NCBI RefSeq assembly: GCF_037992945.1 | Contig: NZ_CP150304.1 | Span: 3,723,501-3,787,500 of the forward strand | From: Peribacillus sp. FSL E2-0218 | GTDB lineage: Bacteria > Bacillota > Bacilli > Bacillales > DSM-1321 | Direction: 5' to 3' | Length of the DNA: 64,000 nt | Shown here: one piece after another, positions 9,703-18,953 of the stretch | Position numbering within the stretch: the stretch's first letter is position 1 | How the letters are laid out: every line of letters begins with the position of its first letter | The notes under the pieces: generated by a model | What the model was told of the DNA's origin: nothing | What the model saw: only the letters and a program-made list of their open reading frames with translations | Databases searched by the model: none | Position numbers and translations under genes: made by a program

Positions 9703-9734
9703 ATCGAGATACGGACGGTAGCCCTGGTTACCCC

Positions 9735-9769
9735 CAAAAAAATGCTTGCAGGGAAGGCCCCCTGCAAGC
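9735..9769 (-). terminator. Terminator after AraC-type gene
   Basis: Perfect 10-bp stem GCTTGCAGGG / CCCTGCAAGC, followed on the - strand by ATTTTTTT. Confidence 0.85.
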
Positions 9770-9796
9770 GAAAAATGAAAAATTCTCTTGTTAAGC

Positions 9797-10666
9797 TTAC
9801 CTTTTTTTAATCGGTATCCAAATCTCGGAGTAATAATCCGGGCTTGAAGCGTCATCATTCGAGTATACTTCCAATTCCGGCAATCCCGCATGTTCATAAC
9901 CACTGGTAGGGAACCATTCGGAAAATATTTGCTTCCACGCCGTTTGGATTGCATCAGGCATCGGTCCGTGAACTTCAAAAGCAACCCACTTGGAAGCAGG
10001 TATCGTAAGGGGCAAAAACGGTTCAGGCACTTTGCCGGCATATTCGGCAGCTATCCAGTAATCCATCGTTTCGTTTTTTTCCTCTGCCCTTTTATCGACA
10101 CATACCCCTAGCAACCCAACGATTTCCCCATTGTTCAACTTCGCTAACCTGTCACTTGTTCCGTCAGCATTCACTTGCTCCCACAGCTTCGGAATCCCGA
10201 TTAAATTTCCTTCATTCACCAAGGAAAATTCTTGCTTGATTCCAATCAATTCAAAGGAATCTCTTTCAAGGATTTTGTATTTCATCGGTTTTGCTCCTTT
10301 CAAAGTAACCTGGATCACCAGGCGTTCGAAGAATTTCAGCTTTCCCATATACTTTCGCGCTTCACTCGGTGATACACCGTGCTGCCTTCGAAAAGCTTTC
10401 GAGAATGCCTCGGGAGTGTCATACCCATATTTACAGGCTAAATCTATGACCTTTTCATTTGAACAGGAAATTTCCTGGGCCGCCAAGGTCAGCCTGCGAC
10501 GCCTGACATAATCACCGACAGTGCTATCCGTTAAAATGGTGAACGTCCGTTGAAAATGAAAAGCGGAGGCATTCGCTTGTCTGGCTATGCTCTCGATCGT
10601 CAGGTCATCCAATAAGTGCTCCTCGATATAATCGATTGCCCTCTGGATCGATTCAACCCATCCCAT
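9797..10666 (-). CDS. AraC-family regulator with GyrI-like effector-binding domain
   Basis: Transcription factor of 289 residues. An N-terminal AraC double helix-turn-helix (about 5-105, containing IDYIEEHL and the YGYDTPEAFSKAFRRQHG segment) is fused to a C-terminal SOUL/GyrI-like small-molecule domain (about 125-289, ending YYSEIWIPIKK), the Rob/SoxS-BmrR type of multidrug-sensing layout. Start ATG 10666 sits 8 nt after AAGGAG; GTG 10675 is too close to it. The gene stands alone, so its targets are unknown. Confidence 0.9.
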   Translation of the reverse strand: MGWVESIQRAIDYIEEHLLDDLTIESIARQANASAFHFQRTFTILTDSTVGDYVRRRRLTLAAQEISCSNEKVIDLACKYGYDTPEAFSKAFRRQHGVSPSEARKYMGKLKFFERLVIQVTLKGAKPMKYKILERDSFELIGIKQEFSLVNEGNLIGIPKLWEQVNADGTSDRLAKLNNGEIVGLLGVCVDKRAEEKNETMDYWIAAEYAGKVPEPFLPLTIPASKWVAFEVHGPMPDAIQTAWKQIFSEWFPTSGYEHAGLPELEVYSNDDASSPDYYSEIWIPIKKR

Positions 10667-10793
10667 TACACTCACTCCTTATCATCCATACTATCAGGCC
10701 CGCTCAACATAATCCTGTCAAATCCTGCTCTGTTGCGGCAGTATCCTTTTTTTCCGCTCCATTCCGTCGGGACAAGAAAACATAAGCTTCGCT

Positions 10794-11300
10794 TTAGTTT
10801 TTCAGCTTATATTCATGTTGACCGGCTAACATCCTCATGATATGGAGGAACATATCGCTTCTTGTGATTCGCTCATTGGTAAATACGCCGATTGCGCCTT
10901 CCTTCTTGCTAATATTCGTTTGCTTTGTGAAAGTGTCCATGACCGGTCCCAATTCTTCGCCGCGCATCAGCTTCCCGGCGACGATATCAGGCAGCGGAAC
11001 CCTTGCCCCGCCTGCAACAAAAACGGAGCCGTCTCTCGTGGCCATCGCACCCCAATTGCAAAGAAACAGTCCTTGCTTCATTTTCACGACACCGCCTTCC
11101 AGGCCGATTCCGATATCGGCATCACTGTGAATCAAGCAATTCCGGGCCCGCGTCCTGGCTCCTTCCAACGTTTCTTCATCTGAAAACGGCTGTTCCGAAA
11201 CCCCGGTTTCCACTTGAAGCGAGATGATTTCAGCCGATTCATACACGTCAAGCACCGCTTGTATTTTCGCTGGATTTTTACTGCCCACTGCTATTTTCAT
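10794..11300 (-). CDS. DUF84 family NTPase (inosine/xanthosine triphosphatase)
   Basis: 168 residues. The N-terminal MKIAVGSKNPAKIQAV segment and the later GIGLEGGV motif are typical of the YjjX/DUF84 family, which hydrolyses ITP and XTP to monophosphates and so keeps damaged purines out of RNA and DNA. Start ATG 11300 with AAGGGA upstream; the longer open frame to 11387 overlaps the ytoP stop and has no supporting site. It follows ytoP closely on the same strand and is likely cotranscribed. Confidence 0.85.
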   Translation of the reverse strand: MKIAVGSKNPAKIQAVLDVYESAEIISLQVETGVSEQPFSDEETLEGARTRARNCLIHSDADIGIGLEGGVVKMKQGLFLCNWGAMATRDGSVFVAGGARVPLPDIVAGKLMRGEELGPVMDTFTKQTNISKKEGAIGVFTNERITRSDMFLHIMRMLAGQHEYKLKN

Positions 11301-11383
11301 GATTGCTAATTCCCTTCCATGTAAAAAAAAGCTGCCGGAAAAGGGGCGATGACAGCCATCCTTTTCCATATCAGCTTTCTCTA

Positions 11384-12457
11384 TCAACCGTTATTTTTCA
11401 ATGTCTCGAAAGTCGTTTTATCACAAGAACGAACCAGCTTCCCAATCAATTCACGTGCAGCCGCATAATCATCAATATGGATGATCGATGCATGTGTGTG
11501 AATATAGCGGGAACAAATGCCAATCACGCCGCTTGGAATCCCCTCATTGGCAATATGGACCTTGCCGGCGTCCGTGCCGCCTGGGGAAACGAAATATTGA
11601 TAAGGAATATCATTCGACTCGGCCGTATCCAGGATGAATTCCCTCATGCCGCGATGCGTAACCATCGTTCGGTCTAAAATGCGGAGCAATGCCCCTTTCC
11701 CCAGCTGCCCAAATTCACTTTTACTGCCTGACATATCGTTTGCAGGGCTTGCATCCAAGGCGAAGAACAGATCTGGCTTGATCATGAAGGCGGCTGTTTG
11801 TGCCCCCCGTAATCCTACTTCCTCCTGGACCGTCGCACCTGAATATAAAACATTCGGCAATGTTTCACCCTGTAAATCTTTTAATAGCTCGATTGCCAGT
11901 CCGCAGCCATAACGATTATCCCATGCTTTTGCTAGGATTTTTTTCTCATTGGCCATCGGTGTGAATGGACAAATGGGCACAATCTGCTGTCCAGGTTTAA
12001 TGCCGATTCTCTTCACATCTTCCTTATCGTCCGCACCGATATCAATCAGCATATTTTTAATATCCATCGGTTTTGAGCGTTGCGATTCTTCCAACAAATG
12101 AGGCGGGATCGAACCGATGACCCCTATGACCGGACCGTTATCGGTAATGATTTCGACCCGTTGGGCCAATAGCACCTGGCTCCACCAGCCTCCTAGTGGC
12201 TGGAACCTGATCATGCCATTTTCCGTTACGGAAGTGACCATGAAGCCCACTTCATCCATATGGCCGGCAACAAGTACAGTCGGTCCTTCTTCATTCCCTT
12301 TTTTCACACCAAAGATTCCGCCTAGGCGATCTTGTACGATTTCATCGGAATACTTTTCCAGTTCAGTCTTCATGAAACTCCGAACTGCATGTTCATTTCC
12401 CGAGGCACCTGGTAATTCCGTCAATGTTTTAAAAAGTTCTAAAGTCTCATGATTCAT
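11384..12457 (-). CDS. ytoP: M42 family glutamyl aminopeptidase YtoP
   Basis: Cobalt/zinc exopeptidase of family M42, usually a large tetrahedral cytoplasmic complex that degrades peptides. 357 residues from ATG 12457, the same length as B. subtilis YtoP. Ligand residues are visible: AGHMDEVGF with H66 and D68, WDNRYGCG with D180, QEEVG with catalytic E212 and E213, and ALDAS with D235. The AGGGG ribosome binding site supports this start over the longer frame to 12520. Confidence 0.93.
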   Translation of the reverse strand: MNHETLELFKTLTELPGASGNEHAVRSFMKTELEKYSDEIVQDRLGGIFGVKKGNEEGPTVLVAGHMDEVGFMVTSVTENGMIRFQPLGGWWSQVLLAQRVEIITDNGPVIGVIGSIPPHLLEESQRSKPMDIKNMLIDIGADDKEDVKRIGIKPGQQIVPICPFTPMANEKKILAKAWDNRYGCGLAIELLKDLQGETLPNVLYSGATVQEEVGLRGAQTAAFMIKPDLFFALDASPANDMSGSKSEFGQLGKGALLRILDRTMVTHRGMREFILDTAESNDIPYQYFVSPGGTDAGKVHIANEGIPSGVIGICSRYIHTHASIIHIDDYAAARELIGKLVRSCDKTTFETLKNNG

Positions 12458-12632
12458 TTTCCTACCCCTAACGTATGTATTATTTCTTACTATTTTACAG
12501 AACTTAGTTTCATGTTTCACTTCAAAGTTCTAATTTATCAGTTAATGGGTAAAATTTCAAATTATTAGTCAAATAAAGCGTTCTTCTGTATACTGGATAG
12601 AGTGATGGAAATAAAGCAATGGAGGAGAAATC

Positions 12633-12950
12633 ATGAACTGGAAAACGTTTTTACTAGGTACTGCGGCCGGATTTGCGGCTGGTTATGCGACAAAGCAAAT
12701 ATTGGAACAATCAACCAGGACTTCTCCGGATAAAGTGCTGGCCCACGTGAAGGAAACCGTCAAAAAGGATGGAAATATATATGGTTCCTGGATTTTGATG
12801 AAACCGGAAACCTACACGAAGAATGAGTTGGACTATTTAGTATATAAAGGCGGGATCACCAGAAATACAGAGGGCTTGCGGGAGCAATTCGAATTTGTCG
12901 CAGATGCAGCGACAGGAACGATTCTGGAGCTCAATGCACAACATGATTAA
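12633..12950 (+). CDS. ytzB: Small PepSY-type protein YtzB
   Basis: 105 residues. The short N-terminal hydrophobic segment (about 5-25, rich in Ala and Gly: LLGTAAGFAAGYATK) could be a membrane anchor or uncleaved signal. The rest resembles a PepSY-like domain (GNIYGSWILMKPETY .. VADAATGTILELNA). Strong GGAGGAG ribosome binding site 7 nt before ATG. Context and length fit B. subtilis YtzB. A possible sigma-A promoter lies upstream (TAGTCA, 17 nt, TATACT at 12589-12594). Function unknown. Confidence 0.8.
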   Translation: MNWKTFLLGTAAGFAAGYATKQILEQSTRTSPDKVLAHVKETVKKDGNIYGSWILMKPETYTKNELDYLVYKGGITRNTEGLREQFEFVADAATGTILELNAQHD

Positions 12951-12992
12951 CGGCAAAAGGGGGGCTGTCAAAATGACGTCCCCCTTTTGCCG
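12951..12992. terminator. Bidirectional terminator between ytzB and ytnP
   Basis: Inverted repeat CGGCAAAAGGGGGG / CCCCCTTTTGCCG with a loop of about 14 bases, sited between convergent genes. Confidence 0.75.
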
Positions 12993-12999
12993 TGCGTGC

Positions 13000-13845
13000 T
13001 TAGCGGTTCCGTTTCACTTGCGCTATTATCTCTTTACCCGATTTATCCCATTTGAGCGCCCGATAATAGGCATCATGGTAAAAGCTGTACCAAGCCCCAT
13101 TTTCCAGTCCGCCTTTCATCCACTTCTCCTTTGCCTCGATGGATGTCATTGGATAATCGTCATAAGCGAGCACCCAGAGGACATTGGCATGTGCATGCGT
13201 CGGCATGATATCGGCCATATGAATCAGACTGTCCGCTCCATCTTTGATGATGATGATTGCATGTCCATCACTATGACCGCCAGTGTGAATCATTTTAATG
13301 CCGCCGGTTATATCTTTCTCTCCTTCAAATGGGCGTACAAGAGACGAGATCGCCTCCCAATTTTCAGCCCAATATGTACTTTTAGACCGAATATTCGGGT
13401 TTTGCATTTCATTCCATTCCGTTTGGGTCGTAATGATTTCTGCACGCCCGAAAACAGGCACCCAGGCGTCACCTTCACGTTTCGTCAAACCGCAGGCATG
13501 ATCGAAATGTAAGTGGGTCATCAAAATGTAATCGATATCATTTGTACCAATGCCCAGTCTTCCAAGATCCGCTATGAGAGCGGATTCCTCCGTCACCCCA
13601 AAATTCCGCTTTAGCTTGTCATTCATCTTTCCATTGCCAATCCCGGAATCGATAAGCATGTTCAAGCCATTGGCCTGTACTAAGATCGGATCTGTACGTA
13701 ATTCGATTTGATTATTATCGTTAACCGGGTACTTCTTGGACCAGAGCGGCTTTGGTACGACACCGAACATCGCTCCGCCATCCAAATGAGTCACGCCGCC
13801 ATTCAACCATGTAAGTTTTATTTCCCCTATTTGCAAAGTTTCCAT
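13000..13845 (-). CDS. ytnP: MBL-fold lactonase-like hydrolase YtnP
   Basis: 281 residues, same length as B. subtilis YtnP. The metallo-beta-lactamase zinc motif is HLHFDHACG with H111, H113, D115 and H116; further ligands lie in the HTGGHSDGH and HMADIMPTH segments. YtnP proteins are reported as N-acyl-homoserine-lactone lactonases that also interfere with streptomycete signalling, so quorum quenching is a reasonable but unproven role. GAGGAGGGG precedes the start. Probably cytoplasmic; no signal peptide. Confidence 0.92.
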   Translation of the reverse strand: METLQIGEIKLTWLNGGVTHLDGGAMFGVVPKPLWSKKYPVNDNNQIELRTDPILVQANGLNMLIDSGIGNGKMNDKLKRNFGVTEESALIADLGRLGIGTNDIDYILMTHLHFDHACGLTKREGDAWVPVFGRAEIITTQTEWNEMQNPNIRSKSTYWAENWEAISSLVRPFEGEKDITGGIKMIHTGGHSDGHAIIIIKDGADSLIHMADIMPTHAHANVLWVLAYDDYPMTSIEAKEKWMKGGLENGAWYSFYHDAYYRALKWDKSGKEIIAQVKRNR

Positions 13846-14004
13846 TTTACCCCTCCTCTTCTGTTAGTTTAACACCCGCTTCATTATCTGGAAATGGATA
13901 ACGATCATCCCGGATGAGTAAATGAACTGCACCATCCCCTCCTACCAGTCAGCAAGACCCTGACAGCCTGCTTGCACTTGCCAAGGCAATCACATGACCA
14001 GAAC

Positions 14005-14031
14005 AAAAAACCAGATGCTGTGCATCTGGTT
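14005..14031 (-). terminator. Terminator after trmB
   Basis: Stem AACCAGATG / CATCTGGTT followed on the - strand by TTTTTTG, just after the trmB stop. Confidence 0.85.
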
Positions 14032-14046
14032 ACCTGTTGATGGCTC

Positions 14047-14685
14047 TTATTGGAACATAGCTTCCAAGCGGTAGATCCGATTTCCTTTACTTGAGAACTT
14101 TTCTTCGTATTCCGTCATGATATTCCCTTCAAAGCTGCTATTATGCAGGTCCAGGCTTACATATTTCAACAGCATGCCGTATTCGGAAATACTCTTCAAG
14201 GAGGATTCGAATAACCCTTGGTTATCGGTCTTGAAGTGGATCTCGCCGTTGTCAGGCAGGATGCCTTCATACACCTCAAGGAAGGTTTTATACGTTAACC
14301 GTCGTTTCGCATGACGTGATTTCGGCCATGGATCGGAGAAGTTCAGGTAAACGCGATCCACGTCACCTTTTGCAAAATAATCCCCTAAGTTTGCTGCATC
14401 AACATTCAACAGCTTTAAATTCGGCACTTCCGCTTCAATCAGCAGGTCCAGTGCAGCAACAATGACGCTTCTATATACTTCTATTCCAATGAAATTCACT
14501 TCAGGATGGGCCTTTGCCATTTCGGTGATGAAACGGCCTTTCCCCGTACCCACTTCAATATATAACGGATTATCATTTCCGAAAACTTCATGCCATTTAC
14601 CTTTATGGCTCACTGGCTGCTGAATTACATATTGTGGAAAATCATTCAAACGGTCTTCAGCCCAAGGTTTATTTCTTAAACGCAT
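14047..14685 (-). CDS. trmB: tRNA (guanine-N7-)-methyltransferase
   Basis: SAM-dependent enzyme making m7G46 in the tRNA variable loop. 212 residues from ATG 14685 (AGGGGTG upstream); the longer frame to 14790 is rejected because it lacks a ribosome binding site and exceeds the family length. The SAM-binding EVGTGKGRF motif is at 44-52; the FSDPWPKSRHAKRRLT segment is the family catalytic/substrate signature. In the yt synteny block (ytmQ in B. subtilis). Confidence 0.95.
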   Translation of the reverse strand: MRLRNKPWAEDRLNDFPQYVIQQPVSHKGKWHEVFGNDNPLYIEVGTGKGRFITEMAKAHPEVNFIGIEVYRSVIVAALDLLIEAEVPNLKLLNVDAANLGDYFAKGDVDRVYLNFSDPWPKSRHAKRRLTYKTFLEVYEGILPDNGEIHFKTDNQGLFESSLKSISEYGMLLKYVSLDLHNSSFEGNIMTEYEEKFSSKGNRIYRLEAMFQ

Positions 14686-14793
14686 GATGACACCCCTATT
14701 TATAATATAATCGTTCAAACCATAACACGAGTGGATGGATTCCTGCAAGTTGATTTTTTCAGGAATGCCCTGCATCCACCCATTGAACAAATC

Positions 14794-14820
14794 AAAAAAC
14801 TGCCGGCCATCAGCCGGCAG
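14794..14820 (-). terminator. Terminator on the - strand upstream of trmB
   Basis: Perfect 8-bp stem CTGCCGGC / GCCGGCAG followed on the - strand by TTTTTTGATTT. The nearest - strand gene upstream is ytmP, ending at 15215, so this would end a ytmP transcript that runs antisense through all of ytzH. Confidence 0.75.
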
Positions 14821-14938
14821 TCTCTGTAGTTTTCATGTATAAAACTTTCCGCAAAACACACCATAAATAAGTGAAGGGCAGGCGCAAAATCCGCCTGGAA
14901 ACCCCTTAGATCCATATTCAAGAAAGGAGAGGTATTAT

Positions 14939-15214
14939 ATGCCGCTTTCCCATGAACACCAAATGTCACTATTAAAGGATATATTGACCAACCATCAATC
15001 AGACTGCTGCGGGTCCGTTTCTGAATGCGAGCAGGTGGAAAGGCTCGTCAAATCCTTGATGGTCAACATGGATATCGATAGCAATGTGAAAACGATACTG
15101 ACGGAGATTTACGACTACAGCCAGGGGGGCATCGGTGCCGCCGATTTAGATGCACATATTACGACCCACCAGAACGACCTGTCCCAGTGGGTGGATGATA
15201 TCGATCAGTTCTGA
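14939..15214 (+). CDS. ytzH: YtzH-like small protein
   Basis: 91 residues, soluble and acidic, from ATG 14939 behind AAGGAGAGG. The opening MPLSHEHQMSLLKDIL and ending of the WVDDIDQF type match the YtzH family conserved in Bacillaceae between trmB and ytmP. It contains a CCGSVSEC cysteine cluster (residues 23-30) that could bind metal, but this is speculation. It ends directly against the ytmP stop on the other strand with no gap. Function unknown. Confidence 0.8.
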   Translation: MPLSHEHQMSLLKDILTNHQSDCCGSVSECEQVERLVKSLMVNMDIDSNVKTILTEIYDYSQGGIGAADLDAHITTHQNDLSQWVDDIDQF

Positions 15215-16006
15215 TTAGCCAACCAATAATAAGGCTTCTAGCTTTTGCAGTAAATCATTTCTTTCCTCGTACCGATTTCTACGATGATGCCATTGGATGG
15301 AAAGCACAAGTTGTGAAACCGTGTGCCATTTCATCCTCATCTCCAGTCCTGCATCAAGCTTTTTGCCGTAACGGGCAAGCCATTGATTCCATTCCTCCCT
15401 AGGGATATAGGAATACAGGAGGATGCCAAGGTCAATGGCCGGATCGCCAATGACAGCACCATCCCAATCAATGAGGAACAAACCGTCCGTTTCGGTCATG
15501 AGCCAATTATTATGGTTCACATCACAATGACAAACGACTTCTTCGTCACATTCGATCAACAGAAGATTATCCTGTAAAAAATGAATGGCCTGCTTGATGA
15601 TCGGAATATCCGTAACATCGGAAGATAATCCGATTTCTATGTCTGTAAGTATACTTTCAGGTCGTAAAGGGGATTTCCCAAGCCTTTTGAGCATGCTTAA
15701 CAAAGGATCGGATTGATGAATTTTTTGAAGCAGCTTTGCGACTCTTATATTGTCCATTTCCTGCTGAGATAGCTCCCTGCCTTCCATCCAATGCTGGGCA
15801 GTAATGACATCCCCATTCTCCAGGCGTTTTGTCCACATTAATTTCGGAACAATGCCCTCAGCTGAAAGAACAGCTAAAAATGGCGATGAATTACGTTTGA
15901 GGAAGAGCTTCTGCCCATCTTTCTCGGCTATAAAGGCTTCTCCTGTAGCTCCTCCAGCAGGGGATATATCCCACTCCTGACCTAATAAATGTTCCAACTG
16001 GTTCAC
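15215..16006 (-). CDS. ytmP: Aminoglycoside phosphotransferase-fold kinase YtmP
   Basis: 263 residues. The APH/choline-kinase-like fold shows the catalytic loop CHCDVNHNNWL and the metal-binding LIDWDGAVIGDPAID segment. Such kinases phosphorylate small hydroxylated substrates; B. subtilis YtmP has no settled substrate, and antibiotic resistance should not be assumed. The start ATG 16006 is weakly supported upstream. In B. subtilis amyX follows upstream, but it is missing here. Confidence 0.85.
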   Translation of the reverse strand: MNQLEHLLGQEWDISPAGGATGEAFIAEKDGQKLFLKRNSSPFLAVLSAEGIVPKLMWTKRLENGDVITAQHWMEGRELSQQEMDNIRVAKLLQKIHQSDPLLSMLKRLGKSPLRPESILTDIEIGLSSDVTDIPIIKQAIHFLQDNLLLIECDEEVVCHCDVNHNNWLMTETDGLFLIDWDGAVIGDPAIDLGILLYSYIPREEWNQWLARYGKKLDAGLEMRMKWHTVSQLVLSIQWHHRRNRYEERNDLLQKLEALLLVG

Positions 16007-16311
16007 CTTCGATTTCCTCGCTTAATCATACAAATGTGGGTACGTTACCTAGTGTATGTATTACCACTACTTTGAGTCCATGTTTAATAAAAAACCCGCC
16101 TGCTGGCGAAGCTGCATATATACGTGCATCGGGATGATACCCGCAATTAAAAACATCCTCATTCTAGAGAAATAAAAAAATAGCTATTGAGCAATTTAAC
16201 AATAGCCATAAATTAAATTTTAGTTGAAAAAAGGTTTCTTCGTCAAGTACTATAAAACGATTATACTCATAAAACAAAAACAAATAAATCATTTCATATT
16301 TTGCATGGGAG
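16007..16311. other. Intergenic region between ytlR and ytmP
   Basis: About 300 AT-rich bases. Apart from the ytlR terminator I see no gene. B. subtilis has the pullulanase gene amyX at this place; no coding remnant of it is apparent. Confidence 0.5.
16174..16209 (-). terminator. Terminator after ytlR
   Basis: Stem ATAGCTATTG / CAATAGCCAT with a 10-base loop, followed on the - strand by ATTTTTTTATTT. Confidence 0.75.
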
Positions 16312-17244
16312 TCAATCCTTGATCATGACGCGGATTTTATCTGTCAAAACCGCAGCAGCCACTTGATCCTTTCCAACTATTTCTCCATCCGACTGGATTT
16401 TTGCTGACCCATGATTTTTCATTTTTATCATTTTACCAGAAAAAGAATCGACGTTTTTTATCTTTAGATGCCCGCCCCATAAAACGGTGATGAAAACGGC
16501 CAATAATTTCAGCAGGGCAATATCATGAACGGCGATAATATTCAACCTGCCATCATGAAGCTTTGATTGCGGTGAAATTTTCATCCCCCCGCCGAAGTAT
16601 GGCTGGTTCGCAATGACAATGAACCACACCTTTTTCAACATATGGATTTCCCCATCAACGACCAGTTCCATACTGCCAGGCTTATAGGTGAATAATTGTT
16701 TCAGAAAAAGGATGAGATAAATCAATTTACCCGCCTTGACGAGATTAAACCATTTTTTCAGGCGAGAACGGTCAGCTTCAGCGGAAATTTCAGCATCAAT
16801 CCCCATTCCCAGGCTGTTCATAAAATATCCGTCCATGCCATCCGTCTCGTACTGACCGATATCAATGGCTTTGTGTGCGTTATCCTGGAATAACCGAAGG
16901 GCTTGAGCGACACCCTTCGTTTTTTGGATGCCCCGTACATAATCATTGCCGGAGCCCGCGGCAAGGGATCCAAGGATGGCATGTGGAAATGGAAGGGCGC
17001 CTTTGAGCATTTCATTTATCGTGCCATCCCCCCCTACCGCAATGATCCTGGTATCCCGGTCCGTACCTGATAAAATTTCCGCCGTCAATCGGGATGCATG
17101 CCCTTTTTCTTCCGTAAAAAACACTTCATGGTGAACGGCATTGGATTTCAGCACCTTCTCCACTTTCTTCCAAACCTTCATGCTTGTTTCATTTCCAGCC
17201 CTCGGGTTGACGATGAAATAAAGGGTTTCATTAAGGTTCGGCAT
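16312..17244 (-). CDS. ytlR: Diacylglycerol kinase-family lipid kinase YtlR
   Basis: 310 residues. The DAGK catalytic domain carries NPRAGN (13-18) and the nucleotide loop GGDGTINEML (71-80); the SLAAGSGNDYVRG segment is also diagnostic. It probably phosphorylates diacylglycerol or a related lipid at the membrane; B. subtilis DgkB is the proven paralogue, and the YtlR substrate is not settled. The start is ATG 17244 (AGAGG at 9 nt) or ATG 17250. It overlaps the end of ytlQ by 14 bases, so the two are translationally coupled. Confidence 0.88.
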   Translation of the reverse strand: MPNLNETLYFIVNPRAGNETSMKVWKKVEKVLKSNAVHHEVFFTEEKGHASRLTAEILSGTDRDTRIIAVGGDGTINEMLKGALPFPHAILGSLAAGSGNDYVRGIQKTKGVAQALRLFQDNAHKAIDIGQYETDGMDGYFMNSLGMGIDAEISAEADRSRLKKWFNLVKAGKLIYLILFLKQLFTYKPGSMELVVDGEIHMLKKVWFIVIANQPYFGGGMKISPQSKLHDGRLNIIAVHDIALLKLLAVFITVLWGGHLKIKNVDSFSGKMIKMKNHGSAKIQSDGEIVGKDQVAAAVLTDKIRVMIKD

Positions 17245-18238
17245 GCTCATTCGCCTCTTGTTGGTGATGGTCGGCTTCCCATTCCGGTCGCATGCTCGAT
17301 GTCGTTTGACAATATTCCAGCAATGCCTGCGCAGCTTTCAATTGCTGTGCCTTAATGGGCGATGAAGTGGTCCGCATCCGTTCAAACCATTCCTGGAAGG
17401 TCCGTTTATCCAATACCGTCATATCATATGGGGCTTCGGGAAAATCAATATAACCATTCCGCGATAGGATCACCTTTTTGATCGGGACGTTCACCTCATA
17501 AAGTGAAAATAACTGGGAGACGATGTTTCCCATCCGATTGGCACTCAATAATGGGTTCAACACTTTTTTGTCAGGGTGCTTATGATGCCTGCGAATCCAG
17601 AACCGGTCGCTCGAGCCGATGAATGCTGCATCCTCTTCCGCCTCGACAAAAGTGATGCACCACGCGTCGACTGGGGTCAATAAGATGACATCGACTTCAA
17701 CAGGCGCGTTTTTTAATAGAAAGATAGGCTTGTATAAAACAAGAAACGTATCGGGAAAACGCTGCAGGAAAAAGCGGAGCCTTTCATCCAAAAAGAATGA
17801 TCGGTCCACAAATGATTTTTCACGCAGCGTCGAACTTCCCCATTTCATTTGAAAACGAAGCAACTGATTTAAATAATTCTGCTTTAATTCATCCAAACTG
17901 GCTGGACGGAAGGGAAACCTTAATGAAAAAATATTGGGGTCGTCGATCTGATTCGGCAGCACCGGCTCTTCTGCCTCTGTATCCTGCTTCTCCGTCCGGT
18001 GGAACAAGCCCTTCACTTTTTTCATTAAGCTCTTGGATTCGTCCTGGGCTAGGTCCAGTATCGCCTGTTCCTCCTCTACGTTATGATCGCCATACAATTG
18101 ATCCAGTTCACCTGCTTGATAAGCAGCCTTCAATTTTTCCCATTGCTGTTTTTTCAATCGTGCATATTGTGTTGGATATCGGTAAATATCCTGCTCATAC
18201 CGGGAAATATAATCTTGCATCTTTATGAGCTGTGCCAT
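17231..18238 (-). CDS. ytlQ: YtlQ-like protein with a NERD-like domain
   Basis: 335 residues. The N-terminal 80 are helical and charged. The region of about 155-300 has the pattern of nuclease-related (NERD) domains: EVDVILLTPVDAW, then a Trp-containing strand, an NPL segment and a final VLDKRTFQEWFE. Key nuclease residues look incomplete, so DNA cleavage is doubtful. It is sandwiched between ytlP (RNA cyclic phosphodiesterase) and ytlR in a compact same-strand cluster, as in B. subtilis. Function unknown. Confidence 0.75.
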   Translation of the reverse strand: MAQLIKMQDYISRYEQDIYRYPTQYARLKKQQWEKLKAAYQAGELDQLYGDHNVEEEQAILDLAQDESKSLMKKVKGLFHRTEKQDTEAEEPVLPNQIDDPNIFSLRFPFRPASLDELKQNYLNQLLRFQMKWGSSTLREKSFVDRSFFLDERLRFFLQRFPDTFLVLYKPIFLLKNAPVEVDVILLTPVDAWCITFVEAEEDAAFIGSSDRFWIRRHHKHPDKKVLNPLLSANRMGNIVSQLFSLYEVNVPIKKVILSRNGYIDFPEAPYDMTVLDKRTFQEWFERMRTTSSPIKAQQLKAAQALLEYCQTTSSMRPEWEADHHQQEANEHAEP

Positions 18239-18257
18239 TCGGCCACCTCTCTCTCTA

Positions 18258-18812
18258 TTATTGAAGATTTATCGTAAAAACCTTTTCATATGAAGGCGAT
18301 TCCCCGATATGTGTTTGATAGAGCGCAACCTGGACTGCCTGGAAATGCTCATCATTTACATTCGCCACCTGCCGGACGCTTTCCAAAGAAAAGGGATTTT
18401 CCCCCTCGAATTTTCTTGCTAGCGTTATATGGGGCTTAAATGGCTTTTTATCAAGCTGAATACCAGCCTCCACACATGAATGATAAATTTTCTCCTGCAT
18501 TGAAAAAAGCCTTTCCTGCTGCTCCACACCCGTCCAAAGGATCCTGGGACTGTCTTCCTTGCCGAAAGCGCCTATTTCAGCTAGCGTAAGCCCGAATGAG
18601 GCCTCTTTCGCAAGCACGCCCTCCACTCGCCTTATAGCATCCTTTTTCATTGAATCGTCAGCACTGCCCAAAAACGCCATCGTAATATGATAATCGGCAG
18701 GATGCAGCCATTTCTTAAATGGAAACCCTGAATTCAGTCGTTCCGTCACAGCATGTAAATAAGCCTTAATATCGTCAGGTAAAACTAAAGCAAAGAAAAA
18801 ATGAGTATTCAT
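18258..18812 (-). CDS. thpR: RNA 2',3'-cyclic phosphodiesterase (2H phosphoesterase)
   Basis: 184 residues from ATG 18812. The two His-x-Thr-x motifs of the 2H family are HITM (42-45) and HITL (128-131), the catalytic pair that opens 2',3'-cyclic phosphates on RNA ends. The family was formerly called 2'-5' RNA ligase; B. subtilis YtlP is the equivalent. The frame is open to 18896 with other starts (ATG 18824), so the N-terminus is uncertain by a few residues. It is 20 bases ahead of ytlQ. Confidence 0.88.
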   Translation of the reverse strand: MNTHFFFALVLPDDIKAYLHAVTERLNSGFPFKKWLHPADYHITMAFLGSADDSMKKDAIRRVEGVLAKEASFGLTLAEIGAFGKEDSPRILWTGVEQQERLFSMQEKIYHSCVEAGIQLDKKPFKPHITLARKFEGENPFSLESVRQVANVNDEHFQAVQVALYQTHIGESPSYEKVFTINLQ

Positions 18813-18953
18813 GGTCACTGACATTCCTTCCTGATCTTCCTCTAATTTTACCATAATTCCCATGTCATATACTCTCCTTGCACTTGCTTTCATCATATTC
18901 CGGCCAGCAAGAAAAAGAAGGAAAACTCAGTCCGAAAACGTGCTTTTAGAGGA

